Shown here piece after piece: positions 20,497-40,535 of a stretch of DNA of 58,115 nucleotides (within the stretch, counting starts at the first letter, position 1; each line of letters starts with the position of its first letter). The notes beneath the pieces are model-generated. The model was not told where the DNA came from. It was given only the letters and a program-made list of their open reading frames with translations, and did not search any database. Source of the DNA: Methyloceanibacter superfactus (GTDB taxonomy: Bacteria; Pseudomonadota; Alphaproteobacteria; Rhizobiales; Methyloligellaceae). The stretch spans positions 1 through 58,115 of the forward strand of contig NZ_LPWF01000003.1 of the NCBI RefSeq assembly GCF_001723305.1, written 5' to 3'. Both the position numbers and the translations under genes were made by a program.

Positions 20497-20809
20497 CGAT
20501 AACCTCACCCGAGCGCCTGGCGAAACGCACCTTGCGCCCGTCCTTTAGAAATTTGTGACCGACGCGCGTCGGTTTCCCGTCCTTGGGATCCTCGAGCGCG
20601 ATATTGGAGATATGAACGGGGGCTTCCTTGTTGATGATGCCTCCCTCTTGACTCGCGGTCTGACGCTGATGACGGCGCACCATGGCCACGCCCTTGACGA
20701 TGGCGCGGTTCTCCGCCGGCATCACCTTCAGCACCTCGCCCTTCTTGCCCTTGTCCTTGCCGGTGAGCATCACGACGTGGTCGCCCTTCTTGATCTTCAA
20801 CTTGGGCAT
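20489..20809 (-). CDS. rplX: 50S ribosomal protein L24
   Basis: 106 residues, intact. The KOW motif is at the N-terminus ([27 protein letters not shown]), followed by [30 protein letters not shown]24 starts 50S assembly by binding the 5' end of 23S rRNA. It abuts rplN without a gap and overlaps rplE. Confidence 0.98.
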   Translation of the reverse strand: MPKLKIKKGDHVVMLTGKDKGKKGEVLKVMPAENRAIVKGVAMVRRHQRQTASQEGGIINKEAPVHISNIALEDPKDGKPTRVGHKFLKDGRKVRFARRSGEVIDV

Positions 20810-21178
20810 CTACAGAACCTCCGGCGCGAGAGACACGATCTTCATGTGCTTCTTGGCTCTGAGCTCGCGGGTGACCGGGCCAAAGATACGCGTGCCGACC
20901 GGCTCGCCTTGCGGATTGACCAGCACCGCCGCGTTGCGGTCGAAGCGAATGACCGAGCCGTCCGGACGGCGCACGCCCGTGGCGGTGCGCACGATCACGG
21001 CCTTCATGACCTGGCCCTTCTTCACGCGGCCGCGCGGGATCGCTTCCTTGACGCTGACCACGACGGTATCGCCGATCGAAGCGTATTTGCGCTTCGAGCC
21101 GCCGAGCACCTTGATGCACTGCACACGCTTTGCACCGGAGTTGTCGGCAACATCGAGATTGGTCTGCATCTGAATCAT
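20810..21178 (-). CDS. rplN: 50S ribosomal protein L14
   Basis: 122 residues, intact. [27 protein letters not shown] and [37 protein letters not shown] are diagnostic. L14 contacts 16S rRNA at an intersubunit bridge. It is placed between rpsQ and rplX as in the standard spc operon. Confidence 0.98.
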   Translation of the reverse strand: MIQMQTNLDVADNSGAKRVQCIKVLGGSKRKYASIGDTVVVSVKEAIPRGRVKKGQVMKAVIVRTATGVRRPDGSVIRFDRNAAVLVNPQGEPVGTRIFGPVTRELRAKKHMKIVSLAPEVL

Positions 21179-21227
21179 GGCATTTGCCCTTGCTCAGGCC
21201 CTAACCGGGCCAGCACATCTAACTTCG

Positions 21228-21473
21228 CTAAACCGCTGCCTGCTCACGCGGCAGCACTTTCCATTTCTTCTGTCGCGAGATCGGCGCGCATTCCTCGATC
21301 CGAACCTTCTCGCCCACCTTGAACTCGTTCATCTCGTCATGGGCGTGATAGTTCTTCGTCCGGCGCACCGTCTTACGGAACAGGGGATGCGTGAAGCGGC
21401 GCTCGACCTTGACCACCACGGTCTTGTCGTTCTTGTCGCTGACCACGACCCCAAGCAGAATTCTTTTCGGCAT
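21228..21473 (-). CDS. rpsQ: 30S ribosomal protein S17
   Basis: 81 residues, intact. [47 protein letters not shown] is a typical S17 OB-fold start. S17 is a primary 16S rRNA binder at the 5' domain. It is the last gene of the S10-operon part. Confidence 0.98.
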   Translation of the reverse strand: MPKRILLGVVVSDKNDKTVVVKVERRFTHPLFRKTVRRTKNYHAHDEMNEFKVGEKVRIEECAPISRQKKWKVLPREQAAV

Positions 21474-21484
21474 CGAACTGACCC

Positions 21485-21685
21485 TTATGCCTTCGCCGCG
21501 GCGCTTTTCGCCCGCGCGACCGTCTTGATGCGCGCGATATCGCGCCTGATCTGTCTCACCCGCGCCGTGTTCTCAAGCTGCCCGGAGGCCGCCTGGAAGC
21601 GCAGATTAAACTGCTCTTTCTTCAGCTTGACCAACTCGTCGTTGAGCTGGTCCGGCGTCATGTCGTGCACCTGGCTTCCCTTCAT
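21485..21685 (-). CDS. rpmC: 50S ribosomal protein L29
   Basis: 66 residues, intact. The helical [48 protein letters not shown] is typical. L29 lies at the tunnel exit, next to L23, where trigger factor and SRP dock. It begins 3 bases after rplP ends. Confidence 0.98.
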   Translation of the reverse strand: MKGSQVHDMTPDQLNDELVKLKKEQFNLRFQAASGQLENTARVRQIRRDIARIKTVARAKSAAAKA

Positions 21686-21688
21686 CGC

Positions 21689-22102
21689 TTAGCCCTCGAT
21701 GCGCGCGACAACGCGCGTCTTGATCGGCAGCTTGGCGGCGGCAAGCCGCAGGGACTCACGCGCAGTCGCCTCGGTCACGCCGTCGATCTCGAACATGATG
21801 CGGCCCGGCTTGACCCTGGCCACCCAGAACTCCGGCGTACCCTTACCCTTACCCATGCGCACTTCCGTCGGCTTCTTCGACACCGGCACGTCGGGGAACA
21901 GCCTGATCCACACACGGCCCGCGCGCTTCATCTGGCGGGTCATGGCGCGGCGCGCCGCCTCGATCTGCCGCGCGGTGATGCGGGCCGGCGCTTGCGCCTT
22001 CAGCCCGAACGTACCGAACGCGAGGTCCGTCGCACCCTTGGCGGTGCCTTTGATCCGGCCCTTATGGGCTTTCCGGAACTTTGTTCTTTTCGGTTGCAGC
22101 AT
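21689..22102 (-). CDS. rplP: 50S ribosomal protein L16
   Basis: 137 residues, intact. It begins [19 protein letters not shown] and contains [27 protein letters not shown] and [26 protein letters not shown]16 helps place the A-site tRNA elbow on the 50S subunit. It follows rpsC by 23 bases. Confidence 0.98.
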   Translation of the reverse strand: MLQPKRTKFRKAHKGRIKGTAKGATDLAFGTFGLKAQAPARITARQIEAARRAMTRQMKRAGRVWIRLFPDVPVSKKPTEVRMGKGKGTPEFWVARVKPGRIMFEIDGVTEATARESLRLAAAKLPIKTRVVARIEG

Positions 22103-22125
22103 AACTTTAAGCCTTGCCCTCGCCC

Positions 22126-22845
22126 TTAGCCCTGCGCCTGAGCGGGTTCGCGGCGCCCGGTCGAACGGCCGCCTTCTTGCGCCTCAAGGGCCTTGTTCTC
22201 CTGGGCCATGGGGTCGTGCTCCATGATCTCGCCCTTGAAGATCCAAACCTTGATGCCGATGATGCCGTACGCCGTACGTCCCAGCGCCGTGCCGTAGTCG
22301 ATATTGGCGCGCAGCGTGTGCAGCGGCACGCGGCCCTCGCGGTACCACTCCATGCGCGCGATCTCCGCGCCGCCGAGCCGGCCCGAGCAATTGATGCGAA
22401 TACCGAGCGCGCCCATGCGAATGGCCGACTGCACGGCGCGCTTCATGGCGCGGCGGAACGCGATGCGGCGCTCCAGCTGCTGCGCGATGCCTTCCGCCAC
22501 CAGCGTGGCGTCGACCTCGGGCTTGCGCACCTCGACGATATTCAGATGCACGTCGGAATCCGTCAGCGCGGCCAGCTCGCGGCGCAGCTTCTCGATGTCC
22601 GCGCCCTTCTTGCCGATTAGGATGCCCGGACGCGCGGTGTACACGGTCACGCGGCACTTCTTGTGCGGACGCTCGATAACCACCTTGGAGATGCCGGCCT
22701 GCTTGCGCGAGGAGAGAATATGCTCGCGCATCTTCAGATCCTCGTGCAGGAGCTGCGCATACTCGGCGCCGCTGGCAAACCAACGAGAGTCCCAGGTGCG
22801 GTTCACACCGAGCCGAAGCCCGATCGGATTGACCTTATGTCCCAT
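22126..22845 (-). CDS. rpsC: 30S ribosomal protein S3
   Basis: 239 residues, intact. The KH domain includes [31 protein letters not shown], and the C-terminal domain includes [32 protein letters not shown]3 lines the mRNA entry tunnel and contributes helicase activity. Its ATG overlaps the rplV stop by one base. The Gln/Glu/Ala-rich tail is longer than in E. coli. Confidence 0.98.
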   Translation of the reverse strand: MGHKVNPIGLRLGVNRTWDSRWFASGAEYAQLLHEDLKMREHILSSRKQAGISKVVIERPHKKCRVTVYTARPGILIGKKGADIEKLRRELAALTDSDVHLNIVEVRKPEVDATLVAEGIAQQLERRIAFRRAMKRAVQSAIRMGALGIRINCSGRLGGAEIARMEWYREGRVPLHTLRANIDYGTALGRTAYGIIGIKVWIFKGEIMEHDPMAQENKALEAQEGGRSTGRREPAQAQG

Positions 22846-23225
22846 CAGGCGGACTCCTCAACTTGGCGCACGATTACCGTCATCTGCGCGAAAGGCTTAT
22901 CGATGCGAGCGCCTCGTCCGCGCGCCCGCGCGCGAAGCCGCTTCATCACCATGTTCTTGCCCACATAGGCCTCGGACACGACGAGCGCGTCCACATCGAG
23001 GTCGTGGTTGTTCTCGGCGTTGGCGATGGCCGACTCGAGCGTCTTCTTGACGTCCTGGGCCACGCGCTTCCGCGAGAAGGTCAAATCGGCGAGCGCACGG
23101 TCAACCTTCTTGCCGCGGATCAGCTGGGCAAGCAGGTTGAGCTTCTGCGGGCTCACGCGAATGAGTCGCGTCACGGCTTTCGCCTCTGTGTCTTTGAGCG
23201 CGCGCTCGCGCTGCGGCTTGCTCAT
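22845..23225 (-). CDS. rplV: 50S ribosomal protein L22
   Basis: 126 residues, intact. Typical features are [31 protein letters not shown], the long beta-hairpin region, and [25 protein letters not shown]. Its hairpin narrows the nascent-peptide tunnel, where macrolide-related changes occur. It overlaps neighbours on both sides by one base. Confidence 0.98.
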   Translation of the reverse strand: MSKPQRERALKDTEAKAVTRLIRVSPQKLNLLAQLIRGKKVDRALADLTFSRKRVAQDVKKTLESAIANAENNHDLDVDALVVSEAYVGKNMVMKRLRARARGRGARIDKPFAQMTVIVRQVEESA

Positions 23226-23506
23226 TACTTGGTCCTCTTCGCCTTACGGTCGGCGACATGGCCGTGGAACGTCCGCGTCGGCGAAAACTCACCGAACTTG
23301 TGCCCCACCATGTCCTCGGTCACGAGCACCGGAATGTGCTTCTGGCCGTTATGGACACCGAAGGTCAGCCCCACGAATTGCGGCAGGATGGTCGAGCGAC
23401 GCGACCACATCTTGATGATGGCGTTGGACCCGCTGCCGCGCGCCTTCTCCGCCTTCTTCAAGAGATAACCGTCGACGAACGGGCCTTTCCAGATAGAGCG
23501 TGCCAC
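23225..23506 (-). CDS. rpsS: 30S ribosomal protein S19
   Basis: 93 residues. It starts with GTG at 23506 (protein [23 protein letters not shown]); AAGGGG lies upstream as ribosome-binding site. The in-frame ATG at 23605 would add 33 residues inside rplB and is not family-like. The core [51 protein letters not shown] is typical. S19 forms the 30S head with S13. Confidence 0.95.
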   Translation of the reverse strand: MARSIWKGPFVDGYLLKKAEKARGSGSNAIIKMWSRRSTILPQFVGLTFGVHNGQKHIPVLVTEDMVGHKFGEFSPTRTFHGHVADRKAKRTK

Positions 23507-23511
23507 GTGCG

Positions 23512-24351
23512 TTACCCCTTCTTCTTCTGATGGCGGCTGCGCAGGATGAACTTGCTGCTGGCCTTGTTCGTGCGCGTCTTCTTGCCCTTGGTCGACTTGC
23601 CCCATGGGGTGACCGGATGGCGGCCACCCGACGTGCGGCCCTCACCACCACCATGCGGATGGTCGACAGGGTTCATGACCACGCCACGAACCACGGGCTT
23701 CCGCCCTTTCCACCGCATGCGGCCGGCCTTGCCGAACGATACGTTGGAGTTGTCGGGATTGGAGACCGCGCCAACGGTCGCCATGCAGTCCGCCTGAACC
23801 ATGCGCGTCTCGCCGGAATTCAGCCGGAGAATCGCATAGCCCGCATCGCGGCCCACGAGTTGAACATAGGTACCCGCCGCGCGCGCGATCTGGCCGCCCT
23901 TGCCGGTCTTCATCTCCACGTTGTGGACGATGGTGCCGATCGGCATGCTGGCCAGCGGCATCGCGTTGCCGGGCTTCACGTCCGTCTTCTCGTCGGCGAT
24001 CACCGTGTCGCCGGCGGCCAAACGCTGCGGCGCCAGGATGTAGGACAGCTCGCCGTCGGCGTATTTGATCAGGGCAATGAACGCGGTCCGATTGGGATCG
24101 TATTCCAGCCGCTCCACGGTCGCCGGCACGCCGAACTTGCTGCGGCGCTTGAAGTCCACCATGCGATAGGTGCGCTTGTGACCGCCGCCGCGATGCCACA
24201 CCGACACACGGCCCGTGTTGTTGCGTCCGCCCGACTTGCTCAAGCCTTCGGTGAGCGCCTTGACGGGTTTGCCCTTCCACAGATGACCGCGGTCGACGAG
24301 CACCAGCGACCGCTGGCTCGGCGTCGTGGGTTTGAATGTTTTCAGCGCCAT
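23512..24351 (-). CDS. rplB: 50S ribosomal protein L2
   Basis: 279 residues, intact. L2 is needed for subunit joining and peptidyl transfer. Landmarks are [48 protein letters not shown], and the highly conserved [32 protein letters not shown] that contains the functionally important His. Confidence 0.98.
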   Translation of the reverse strand: MALKTFKPTTPSQRSLVLVDRGHLWKGKPVKALTEGLSKSGGRNNTGRVSVWHRGGGHKRTYRMVDFKRRSKFGVPATVERLEYDPNRTAFIALIKYADGELSYILAPQRLAAGDTVIADEKTDVKPGNAMPLASMPIGTIVHNVEMKTGKGGQIARAAGTYVQLVGRDAGYAILRLNSGETRMVQADCMATVGAVSNPDNSNVSFGKAGRMRWKGRKPVVRGVVMNPVDHPHGGGEGRTSGGRHPVTPWGKSTKGKKTRTNKASSKFILRSRHQKKKG

Positions 24352-24355
24352 GTCG

Positions 24356-24649
24356 TCAAATCCTCGTCGTCACGTCGATCTTGTCGCCTTCGGCGAGCTT
24401 GACGACGGCTTTCTTCACGTCCTGCTGGCGTCCCTTGATGCCGCGGAAGCGCTTGGTCTTGCCCTTGCGGATCAGCGTGTTCACCGCCAGCACCTTGACG
24501 CCGAACAGCGTCTCGATCGCCTTCTTGATCTCAGGCTTGGTGGCATCGCGGCGCACCTTGAACACCACCTGGTTCGCCTCCGAGGCCTCACTCGATTTCT
24601 CGGTGATGACCGGCGAGAGGATCACGTCATATGCAGCAAGAGAGCTCAT
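24356..24649 (-). CDS. rplW: 50S ribosomal protein L23
   Basis: 97 residues, intact. It shows [48 protein letters not shown]23 surrounds the tunnel exit and docks trigger factor and SRP. Its ATG overlaps the rplD stop by four bases. Confidence 0.98.
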   Translation of the reverse strand: MSSLAAYDVILSPVITEKSSEASEANQVVFKVRRDATKPEIKKAIETLFGVKVLAVNTLIRKGKTKRFRGIKGRQQDVKKAVVKLAEGDKIDVTTRI

Positions 24650-25265
24650 TTGAACCGTGCCTCCAGCGCCTCGACGGCGGCCTTGGTCAGCACGAGCTTA
24701 TCGTGCCGCAGAATGTCGTACACATTGATGCCCTGCACCGGCAGCACATCGACGCGAGGAATGTTGCGCGCCGCGCGGGCGAACTCGTCCTGCACCGCCG
24801 CGCCGTCGATGATCAGCACCGACTGAAAGCCAAGCTTGGCGAAGCGCGACTTGAGCTCCTTGGTCTTGCCCTCTTTAAGCTCGCAGTTGTCGAGGACGAC
24901 CAGCATGTCGGTCTTCACCTTGGACGACAGCGCATGCTTCAGCGCCAGCGCCCGGACCTTCTTCGGCAGCTCGATCGCGTGGCTGCGCGGCTTCGGCCCG
25001 AAAGCCTTGCCGCCGCCGCGGAAAATCGGCGCCTTCTTGCTGCCGTGACGCGCCCGGCCCGTTCCCTTCTGCCGGTACATCTTGGCAGTGGTCGCGTTGA
25101 TCTCCGAGCGGTCCTTGACCGAGACCGTGCCGCTCCGGCGCTTGGCGAGTTGATAGCGCACCATGCGATGGAGCAGGTCGCGCGCGGCTCCAGGCCGAAC
25201 ACCTCGTCCGACAGATCCACCGTGCCCGCCTTCTTGGCGTCGAGCGTTGTTACGTCCGCCTTCAT
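24646..25265 (-). CDS. rplD: 50S ribosomal protein L4, frameshifted near the N-terminus
   Basis: About 206 residues after repair. The ATG at 25265 overlaps the rplC stop and gives [29 protein letters not shown], after which the frame is lost. The adjacent frame supplies [27 protein letters not shown]...[35 protein letters not shown] and the rest to 24646. One missing G at about 25186-25194, inside a GC-repeat, explains the break. L4 lines the exit tunnel and in E. coli represses its own S10 operon by attenuation. The gene must be intact in a living cell, so an assembly error is likely. Confidence 0.93.
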
Positions 25266-26044
25266 CACTCTTTATCCCCGCTCTGCACTTCGGCGTTCTG
25301 CGCCTCGGCCGCCGTATCATCGGCCGGCGCGGCTTGAGCCTCCGTTGCAGGCTTCGACTCGTCGCCCGCACCCTTGCGGAACGCACCAGGCTTCGGCGCC
25401 GCGTCGGGAAGCGCGCGCTTCACGGCATCCCGCAACAGCACCCAGCCGCCCTTCGAACCGGGCACCGCGCCGCGGATCATGATCAGGCCCCGCTCCGGGT
25501 CCGTCTTCACCACCCGCAAATTCTGCGTGGTGACGCTGACATCGCCCATATGGCCGGCCATCTTCTTGCCCTTGAACACCTTGCCGGGGTCCTGGCTGTT
25601 ACCGGTCGAACCGTGGCTGCGATGACTGACCGACACACCATGGCTGGCCCGCAAGCCGCCGAAGCCATGACGCTTCATGGCGCCGGCAAAGCCCTTACCG
25701 ATCGAGGTGCCGGAAACGTCCACGAACTGGCCCTCGACGAAATGGTCGGCGGTGATCTCCGCGCCCACGTCGATGAGGTTCTCCGGGCTCACGCGGAACT
25801 CCGCGACCTTCCGCTTCGGCTCCACATTGGCCACGGCGAACCCGCCGCGCTCGGAGCGCGTGAGCCGCTTCACCTTGCGGTGACCGGCGCCGAGCTGCAC
25901 GGCCGTATAGCCGTTCTTCTCGGCGGTGCGCTGGCCGACGACCTGACACTTGTCGAGACGCAACACCGTGACGGGAATGTGCTCCCCGGCATCGGTGAAG
26001 ATCCTGGTCATGCCGACCTTCTGCGCGATGACACCTGATCGCAT
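25265..26044 (-). CDS. rplC: 50S ribosomal protein L3
   Basis: 259 residues, intact. It starts [20 protein letters not shown] and contains [50 protein letters not shown], which includes the glutamine that PrmB methylates in other species. L3 reaches the peptidyl-transferase centre. The last ~40 residues are an Ala/Glu/Asp-rich acidic tail beyond the E. coli length, probably disordered. Confidence 0.97.
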   Translation of the reverse strand: MRSGVIAQKVGMTRIFTDAGEHIPVTVLRLDKCQVVGQRTAEKNGYTAVQLGAGHRKVKRLTRSERGGFAVANVEPKRKVAEFRVSPENLIDVGAEITADHFVEGQFVDVSGTSIGKGFAGAMKRHGFGGLRASHGVSVSHRSHGSTGNSQDPGKVFKGKKMAGHMGDVSVTTQNLRVVKTDPERGLIMIRGAVPGSKGGWVLLRDAVKRALPDAAPKPGAFRKGAGDESKPATEAQAAPADDTAAEAQNAEVQSGDKE

Positions 26045-26076
26045 CGAACTTGTTCCTTGCCTCGTCCCGTGCCCGA

Positions 26077-26385
26077 CTAGAGCTTGATTTCGACGTCAAC
26101 GCCGGCGGCGAGATCGAGCTTCATCAGCGCATCGACGGTCTGCGGCGTGGGATCGACAATGTCGAGCAGCCGCTTATGGGTGCGCATCTCGAACTGCTCA
26201 CGACTCTTCTTGTCGATGTGAGGTGAGCGGTTCACGGTGAATTTCTCGATGCGGGTCGGCAGCGGAATAGGCCCGCGCACCTCCGCACCCGTGCGTTTGG
26301 CCGTGTTGACAATTTCCTTGGTCGACGCATCGAGAATCCGATGATCGAAGGCTTTCAGCCTGATTCTTATGTTCTGGCTCTGCAT
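26077..26385 (-). CDS. rpsJ: 30S ribosomal protein S10
   Basis: 102 residues, intact. It starts [19 protein letters not shown] and includes [45 protein letters not shown]10 is a 30S head protein and, as NusE, a partner of NusB in antitermination. A terminator-like hairpin lies just upstream, next to its ribosome-binding site (GAGG). Confidence 0.98.
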   Translation of the reverse strand: MQSQNIRIRLKAFDHRILDASTKEIVNTAKRTGAEVRGPIPLPTRIEKFTVNRSPHIDKKSREQFEMRTHKRLLDIVDPTPQTVDALMKLDLAAGVDVEIKL

Positions 26386-26397
26386 CTCGACGGCCTC

Positions 26398-26433
26398 AAA
26401 TTAAGGAGCGCGCCGCTTCTCGCGACGCGCTCC
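26398..26433 (-). terminator. Terminator-like hairpin between tuf and rpsJ
   Basis: On the minus strand a GC-rich stem (GGAGCGCG.CGC, loop GAGAA, GCG.CGCGCTCC; 26405-26433) is followed by TTAATTT. It lies 11 bases after the tuf stop and only about 12-18 bases before the rpsJ start. It can end str-operon transcripts, but its place in the rpsJ leader means S10-operon transcripts from an upstream promoter must read through, so it may act as an attenuator. Confidence 0.7.
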
Positions 26434-26444
26434 AGGGTCTTTCG

Positions 26445-27635
<1,191 letters not shown>

Positions 27636-27685
27636 GTTGGCTCTCCATTCTTCTCACCAAAAGCGAAATCTAGATACCTGACGCC

Positions 27686-29761
27686 TCAGGCAAACTTGGC
27701 TTGCACCTCTTCGGCGACCGCCTGCGGCACCTGCGCGTAATGATCGAACTGCATCGTGAACTGGGCGCGGCCCTGGCTCATCGAACGCAGCGTGTTCACG
27801 TAACCGAACATGTTGGCGAGCGGCACCATGGCGTTGATCACCGCGGCATTGCCCCGGCTCTCTTGGCCCCGCACCTGCCCGCGACGGCTTGTCAGGTCAC
27901 CGATAACGCCGCCGACATAGTCTTCCGGCGTCACCACTTCGACCTTCATCATCGGCTCGAGCAGCTTCGGCCCGGCCTTCAAAGCGCCCTCGCGGAGGAG
28001 CGCGCGGGACGCAATCTCGAACGCCATAACGCTCGAATCCACGTCGTGATAGGCGCCGTCCGTGAGCGTCACCTTCACATCGAGGATCGGGAAGCCGGCC
28101 AGCACGCCTGCATCGATGACGCTTTGCACGCCCTTCTGCACGCCCGGGATGTACTCCTTGGGCACATTGCCGCCGACGACCTTGTTGATGAACTCATAGC
28201 CGGCACCCTGCTCGTTCGGCTCGATAGTGAGCTTGACGCGGGCGAACTGGCCCGAACCGCCGGTCTGCTTCTTGTGGGTGTAGTCGATCTCGGCCTTCTT
28301 CGACACGGACTCGCGATAAGCGACCTGCGGCGCGCCGACATTGGCCTCGACTTTGAACTCACGGCGCATGCGATCGACGATGATGTCGAGATGCAGCTCG
28401 CCCATGCCCTTAATGATGGTCTGGCCGGACTCGTGATCGACGGACACGCGGAACGACGGATCTTCCTGGGCGAGACGGTTCAGCGCCACGCCGAGCTTCT
28501 CCTGGTCGCTCTTGGTCTTCGGCTCGACGGCGACCTCGATGACCGGCTCCGGGAACTCCATGCGCTCCAGGATCACCGGCTTGTTCGGATCGCACAGCGT
28601 ATCGCCGGTGGTCACGTCCTTGAGGCCGGCGATGGCCACGATGTCGCCCGTGAAGGCTTCCTTGATATCCTCGCGGTGATTGGCATGCATCAACAACATG
28701 CGGCCAATCCGCTCTTTCTTGTCCTTCACCGTGTTCGACAGCGTCTGGCCGGATTCGACCTTGCCCGAATAGATGCGGCAGAAGGTGAGCGAGCCGACGA
28801 AGGGGTCGTTCATGATCTTGAAGGCGAGCATCGAGAGCGGCGCGTCGTCGGACGGCGGCCGGGCTACTTCTTCCTCGGTCTTCACGTCGATCGCCTTGAT
28901 GGCCGGCACGTCGAGCGGCGACGGCAGGTAATCGACCACGGCATCCAGCAGCGGCTGCACGCCCTTGTTCTTGAACGCCGAGCCGCACAGCACGGGAACG
29001 AAATCGAGATTGATCGTGCCCTTGCGGATCAGAGCCTGCAGCGTCTCGACCGAAATTTCTTTGCCCTCGAGATAGGCCTCCATGGCGGCCTCATCGAGCT
29101 CGACGGCCATCTCGACGAGCTGACCGTGATACTCCTTGGCTTGGTCCACGAGATGGGCCGGGATCTCCTCGTCACGGAACGTCGCGCCGAGGGACTCGTC
29201 GTCCCAAACGACCGCCTTCATGCGGACGAGGTCGACGATACCCAGGAAATCCGTCTCCGCGCCGATCGGCAGCTGAATGACCAGCGGCTTCGCGCCGAGG
29301 CGCTCCTTGATCATCTTGACCGACATGAAGAAGTCGGCGCCGATCTTGTCCATCTTGTTGACGAAGATCATGCGCGGCACGTGGTACTTGTCGGCCTGAC
29401 GCCACACCGTCTCGGTCTGCGGCTCTACGCCCTGGTTGGCGTCGAGCAGCGCGACCGCGCCGTCGAGCACGCGCAGGGACCGTTCGACCTCGATGGTGAA
29501 ATCCACGTGGCCGGGCGTGTCGATGATGTTGACGCGCTTGTCCTTCCAGAACGCAGTCGTCGCGGCGGACGTAATCGTGATGCCGCGCTCTTGCTCCTGC
29601 TCCATCCAGTCCATGGTCGCGGCGCCGTCGTGGACCTCACCGATCTTATGACTCTTACCCGTGTAGTAGAGCACACGCTCGGTGGTCGTGGTCTTGCCGG
29701 CGTCAATATGCGCCATGATCCCGATATTGCGGTAGTCCTCGAGGGGTGTGACTCGGGGCAT
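27686..29761 (-). CDS. fusA: Elongation factor G
   Basis: 691 residues, intact. EF-G drives translocation on the ribosome. The GTPase domain has [53 protein letters not shown] and NKMDK. Domain IV has the [17 protein letters not shown] region, and domain V ends with [30 protein letters not shown]. It is placed between rpsG and tuf in the str operon. Confidence 0.98.
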   Translation of the reverse strand: MPRVTPLEDYRNIGIMAHIDAGKTTTTERVLYYTGKSHKIGEVHDGAATMDWMEQEQERGITITSAATTAFWKDKRVNIIDTPGHVDFTIEVERSLRVLDGAVALLDANQGVEPQTETVWRQADKYHVPRMIFVNKMDKIGADFFMSVKMIKERLGAKPLVIQLPIGAETDFLGIVDLVRMKAVVWDDESLGATFRDEEIPAHLVDQAKEYHGQLVEMAVELDEAAMEAYLEGKEISVETLQALIRKGTINLDFVPVLCGSAFKNKGVQPLLDAVVDYLPSPLDVPAIKAIDVKTEEEVARPPSDDAPLSMLAFKIMNDPFVGSLTFCRIYSGKVESGQTLSNTVKDKKERIGRMLLMHANHREDIKEAFTGDIVAIAGLKDVTTGDTLCDPNKPVILERMEFPEPVIEVAVEPKTKSDQEKLGVALNRLAQEDPSFRVSVDHESGQTIIKGMGELHLDIIVDRMRREFKVEANVGAPQVAYRESVSKKAEIDYTHKKQTGGSGQFARVKLTIEPNEQGAGYEFINKVVGGNVPKEYIPGVQKGVQSVIDAGVLAGFPILDVKVTLTDGAYHDVDSSVMAFEIASRALLREGALKAGPKLLEPMMKVEVVTPEDYVGGVIGDLTSRRGQVRGQESRGNAAVINAMVPLANMFGYVNTLRSMSQGRAQFTMQFDHYAQVPQAVAEEVQAKFA

Positions 29762-29781
29762 CGTAGGAATCCTTGAACTGC

Positions 29782-30252
29782 TTACCAGCGGTAATGCGAG
29801 AAGGCGCGGTTCGCCTCCGCCATGCGGTGCGTGTCTTCACGCTTCTTAACCGCAGTCCCGCGATTGTTGACGGCGTCCAGCAGCTCACCCGAGAGCCGCT
29901 CGACCATGGTGTTCTCGTTACGCCCGCGCGCCGCGGAGATGATCCAGCGAATGGCGAGCGCCTGACGGCGGTCCAGCCTGACCTCGACCGGAACCTGATA
30001 GGTGGCGCCACCGACGCGGCGCGAGCGAACCTCGAGCGCCGGCATGACGTTCTGCAACGCCTGGTGGAACATCTCGATCGGGTTCTGCTTGGCCTTGCTC
30101 TCCATCTGGTCGAGCGCGCCATAGACGATCCGCTCGGCGGCGGACTTCTTGCCTTCCTTCATGATGCTGTTCATGAACTTGGTAAGCACCATATCGCCGA
30201 ACTTGGGATCGGGAATGATCTCGCGCTTTTCCGCTTTGTGCCGCCTCGACAT
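29782..30252 (-). CDS. rpsG: 30S ribosomal protein S7
   Basis: 156 residues, intact. It shows [47 protein letters not shown] and ends [15 protein letters not shown]7 starts assembly of the 30S head and, in E. coli, represses str-operon translation. It begins 41 bases after rpsL. Confidence 0.98.
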   Translation of the reverse strand: MSRRHKAEKREIIPDPKFGDMVLTKFMNSIMKEGKKSAAERIVYGALDQMESKAKQNPIEMFHQALQNVMPALEVRSRRVGGATYQVPVEVRLDRRQALAIRWIISAARGRNENTMVERLSGELLDAVNNRGTAVKKREDTHRMAEANRAFSHYRW

Positions 30253-30293
30253 ATCGTCCTATCCGTCTCTGTAAAAACGCAAAAACGACCCAA

Positions 30294-30665
30294 CTATTTG
30301 GGCCGCTTGGCTCCGTATTTCGAACGCCGCTGCCGACGGGCGCTGACGCCTTGGGTGTCGAGCACGCCGCGGATAATGTGGTAGCGCACGCCCGGAAGGT
30401 CCTTGACGCGGCCGCCCCTGATCATCACCACCGAATGCTCTTGCAGGTTGTGACCCTCGCCGGGGATGTAGCTCGTGACTTCGAGCTGATTGGTCAGCCG
30501 CACGCGAGCAACCTTACGAAGCGCCGAGTTCGGCTTCTTCGGGGTCGTGGTGTAGACGCGCGTGCAAACTCCCCGCTTCTGCGGACAGGCCTGCATGGCG
30601 GGAACTTTGTTGCGCTTCACCGGCTGCTTGCGCGGCTTGCGGATCAACTGCTGAATCGTCGGCAT
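30294..30665 (-). CDS. rpsL: 30S ribosomal protein S12
   Basis: 123 residues, starting [14 protein letters not shown] at 30665; an in-frame ATG six codons upstream gives a non-family extension. The decoding-centre loops [12 protein letters not shown] (Lys43 region) and [13 protein letters not shown] (Lys88/Asp89 region) match streptomycin-sensitive wild type. S12 monitors codon-anticodon pairing. It is the first gene of the str group; a promoter candidate lies 230 bases upstream. Confidence 0.98.
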   Translation of the reverse strand: MPTIQQLIRKPRKQPVKRNKVPAMQACPQKRGVCTRVYTTTPKKPNSALRKVARVRLTNQLEVTSYIPGEGHNLQEHSVVMIRGGRVKDLPGVRYHIIRGVLDTQGVSARRQRRSKYGAKRPK

Positions 30666-30765
30666 GTGCGCCCTTACGTCCAATCATCCAGGTGGGCGAA
30701 TGCCCACATCACTAGAGCCGAAGTGTGCGAGGTGACCCCCGCGTCCTTCAGCGCCTCATACAGAG

Positions 30766-30794
30766 GATCTTGGAGGGGTTTCACCCCCAAGATC
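30766..30794 (-). promoter_or_regulatory. Hairpin in the rpsL leader
   Basis: GATCTTGG.GGGGT pairs with ACCCC..CCAAGATC around a short loop, giving a stem of about 12 bp with a small bulge. It has no T-run, so it is more likely an mRNA leader structure than a terminator. It lies about 100-130 bases before the rpsL start. Confidence 0.5.
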
Positions 30795-30892
30795 TTGACC
30801 CCGATTTAATCCCGGTTAGTCCAGCAGCGTCTAACCCGCGCCCGTAGGGCAACCAAAAAGTTGGGCTACCGCCTGCCGAGAAAGCTGGCGCG

Positions 30893-30921
30893 TTTTACCA
30901 GCCGGTTTCTCATAACGTCAA
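30893..30921 (-). promoter_or_regulatory. Candidate str-operon promoter
   Basis: On the minus strand TTGACG (30916-30921) is followed, after exactly 17 bases, by GTAAAA (30893-30898), with TAAAAC one base further. It lies about 80 bases downstream of the rpoC stop and 230 bases upstream of rpsL. Confidence 0.5.
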
Positions 30922-31002
30922 GGGCAGAAGTGCCGGATTTCAGGGGCTGAGCGCCAGATTGAGCATCCCAGAGGCACCCAGCCCCGATTTTGATCCGGCC
31001 TC

Positions 31003-35235
<4,233 letters not shown>

Positions 35236-35315
35236 TCTGGTGTCTCCCACCGGGCGGGCTGGCCGCCCTTCGGTTGATCGTGTCCGTCTTTAACGTGAGC
35301 CGATAAGGCCTAAGC

Positions 35316-39449
<4,134 letters not shown>

Positions 39450-39547
39450 GTGGTCCTCTCAAGGCTCGTCGCGACGGCTCGCCGGAAACTCCGCCTTGCG
39501 GCGGGGTCTCTGGTGAACTGTCACGTCACTCGATTTAGGTGGGTCGG

Positions 39548-39588
39548 AAGCCCGGGCGAACACCGATATATGGTATCCGCCCGGACTT
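39548..39588 (-). promoter_or_regulatory. Hairpin between rplL and rpoB
   Basis: On the minus strand AAGTCCGGGCG pairs with CGCCCGGGCTT (one G-U pair) around a 19-base loop, just downstream of the rplL stop. A second small hairpin (CCGCC/GGCGG) lies at 39491-39504. The E. coli rplL-rpoB gap holds an attenuator and an RNase III site, so a similar role in lowering rpoBC expression is plausible. Confidence 0.65.
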
Positions 39589-39601
39589 ACTTCAACCCAG
39601 G

Positions 39602-39976
39602 CTACTTCAGTTCGACGGTCGCGCCTGCGGCCTCGAGCTGCTTCTTGATCTTCTCGGCCTCGTCCTTCGGAACGCCTTCCTTCACCGGCTTCGGCGCGCC
39701 TTCGACAAGGTCCTTGGCCTCTTTCAGGCCAAGGCTGGTGATCGCCCTCACCTCCTTGATGACGTTGATCTTTTGGGCGCCGGCTGCGGTCAGAACGACG
39801 GTGAAGTCGGTCTGCTCCTCGGCGGCCTCGGCGGCACCACCACCACCCGCGGCCATCATGGCCACCGGCGCGGCGGCGGAAACGCCCCACTTCTCTTCGA
39901 GCATTTTGGCGAGCTCGGCCGCCTCGAGCACCGTCAGGCCCGAAAGGTCGTCTACGATTTTCTGAAGATCTGCCAT
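39602..39976 (-). CDS. rplL: 50S ribosomal protein L7/L12
   Basis: 124 residues, intact. The N-terminal dimerisation helix pair ([28 protein letters not shown]) is joined by an Ala/Gly-rich hinge to the factor-binding C-domain ([56 protein letters not shown]). L12 dimers bound to L10 form the stalk that recruits and activates EF-Tu and EF-G. Confidence 0.98.
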   Translation of the reverse strand: MADLQKIVDDLSGLTVLEAAELAKMLEEKWGVSAAAPVAMMAAGGGGAAEAAEEQTDFTVVLTAAGAQKINVIKEVRAITSLGLKEAKDLVEGAPKPVKEGVPKDEAEKIKKQLEAAGATVELK

Positions 39977-40020
39977 TGTCTTATCCTTGTACGTTCAACT
40001 CTCGTATTGGGTTTCCAGCG

Positions 40021-40535
40021 TCACGCTGCTTCCTTGCTGCCATAGGCTGCGAACACACGCGCCAGCTGACCGGCGGGCTCTTTCACGGTGCGGGCGATCT
40101 TCGTCGCCGGCGCTGAAGGAGGCCAATCAGCGTGCCACGGAGTTCGTCGAGCGAAGGCAGGTCGGCGAGCGAACTCACCGCCTTTGCATCGAGTACCGTG
40201 GTGCCCATCGTGCCGCCAAGGATCACGAACTTGTCCTTGGCCTTGGCAAACTTGACGAGCACCTTCGGCGCCGCGACGGGATCGTCGGAATAAGCGAGGC
40301 AGGTCGGCCCCGTCATAAGATCCGAAATTCCCTTGGCGTCGGTACCATCGAGCGCGAGCTTCACGAGCTTGTTCTTCGCCACTTTGACCTGCCCGCCAGC
40401 GTCTCTCATGTCGCTGCGCAGCTTGGTCATGTCGGCAACCGAAAGGCCCGCATAGTGAGCCACGACAACCACGCCGGTCTTGGCGAAGACATCGTGAAGC
40501 GCCGTCACAACTTCGCGCTTCTGAGCTCTTTCCAT
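40021..40535 (-). CDS. rplJ: 50S ribosomal protein L10, frameshifted near its 3' end
   Basis: About 171 residues after repair. The start at 40535 gives [40 protein letters not shown]; the family core continues to [13 protein letters not shown]. There the frame turns to Arg-rich sequence. The next frame supplies [30 protein letters not shown], the normal L12-binding C-terminal helix, stopping at 40021. One G is missing at about 40110-40118 in CAG-GCGCCGG. In-frame ATGs up to 40688 are not family-like. L10 anchors L7/L12 and autoregulates in E. coli. Confidence 0.94.

Larger units (their letters stand above)
30666..31002 (-). promoter_or_regulatory. rpoC-rpsL intergenic leader region
   Basis: This 337-base gap separates rpoC from rpsL on the minus strand. 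It holds a promoter candidate (30893-30921) and, further toward rpsL, a hairpin (30766-30794). No reading frame here looks like a gene. It is the probable start and leader of the str operon. Confidence 0.6.
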
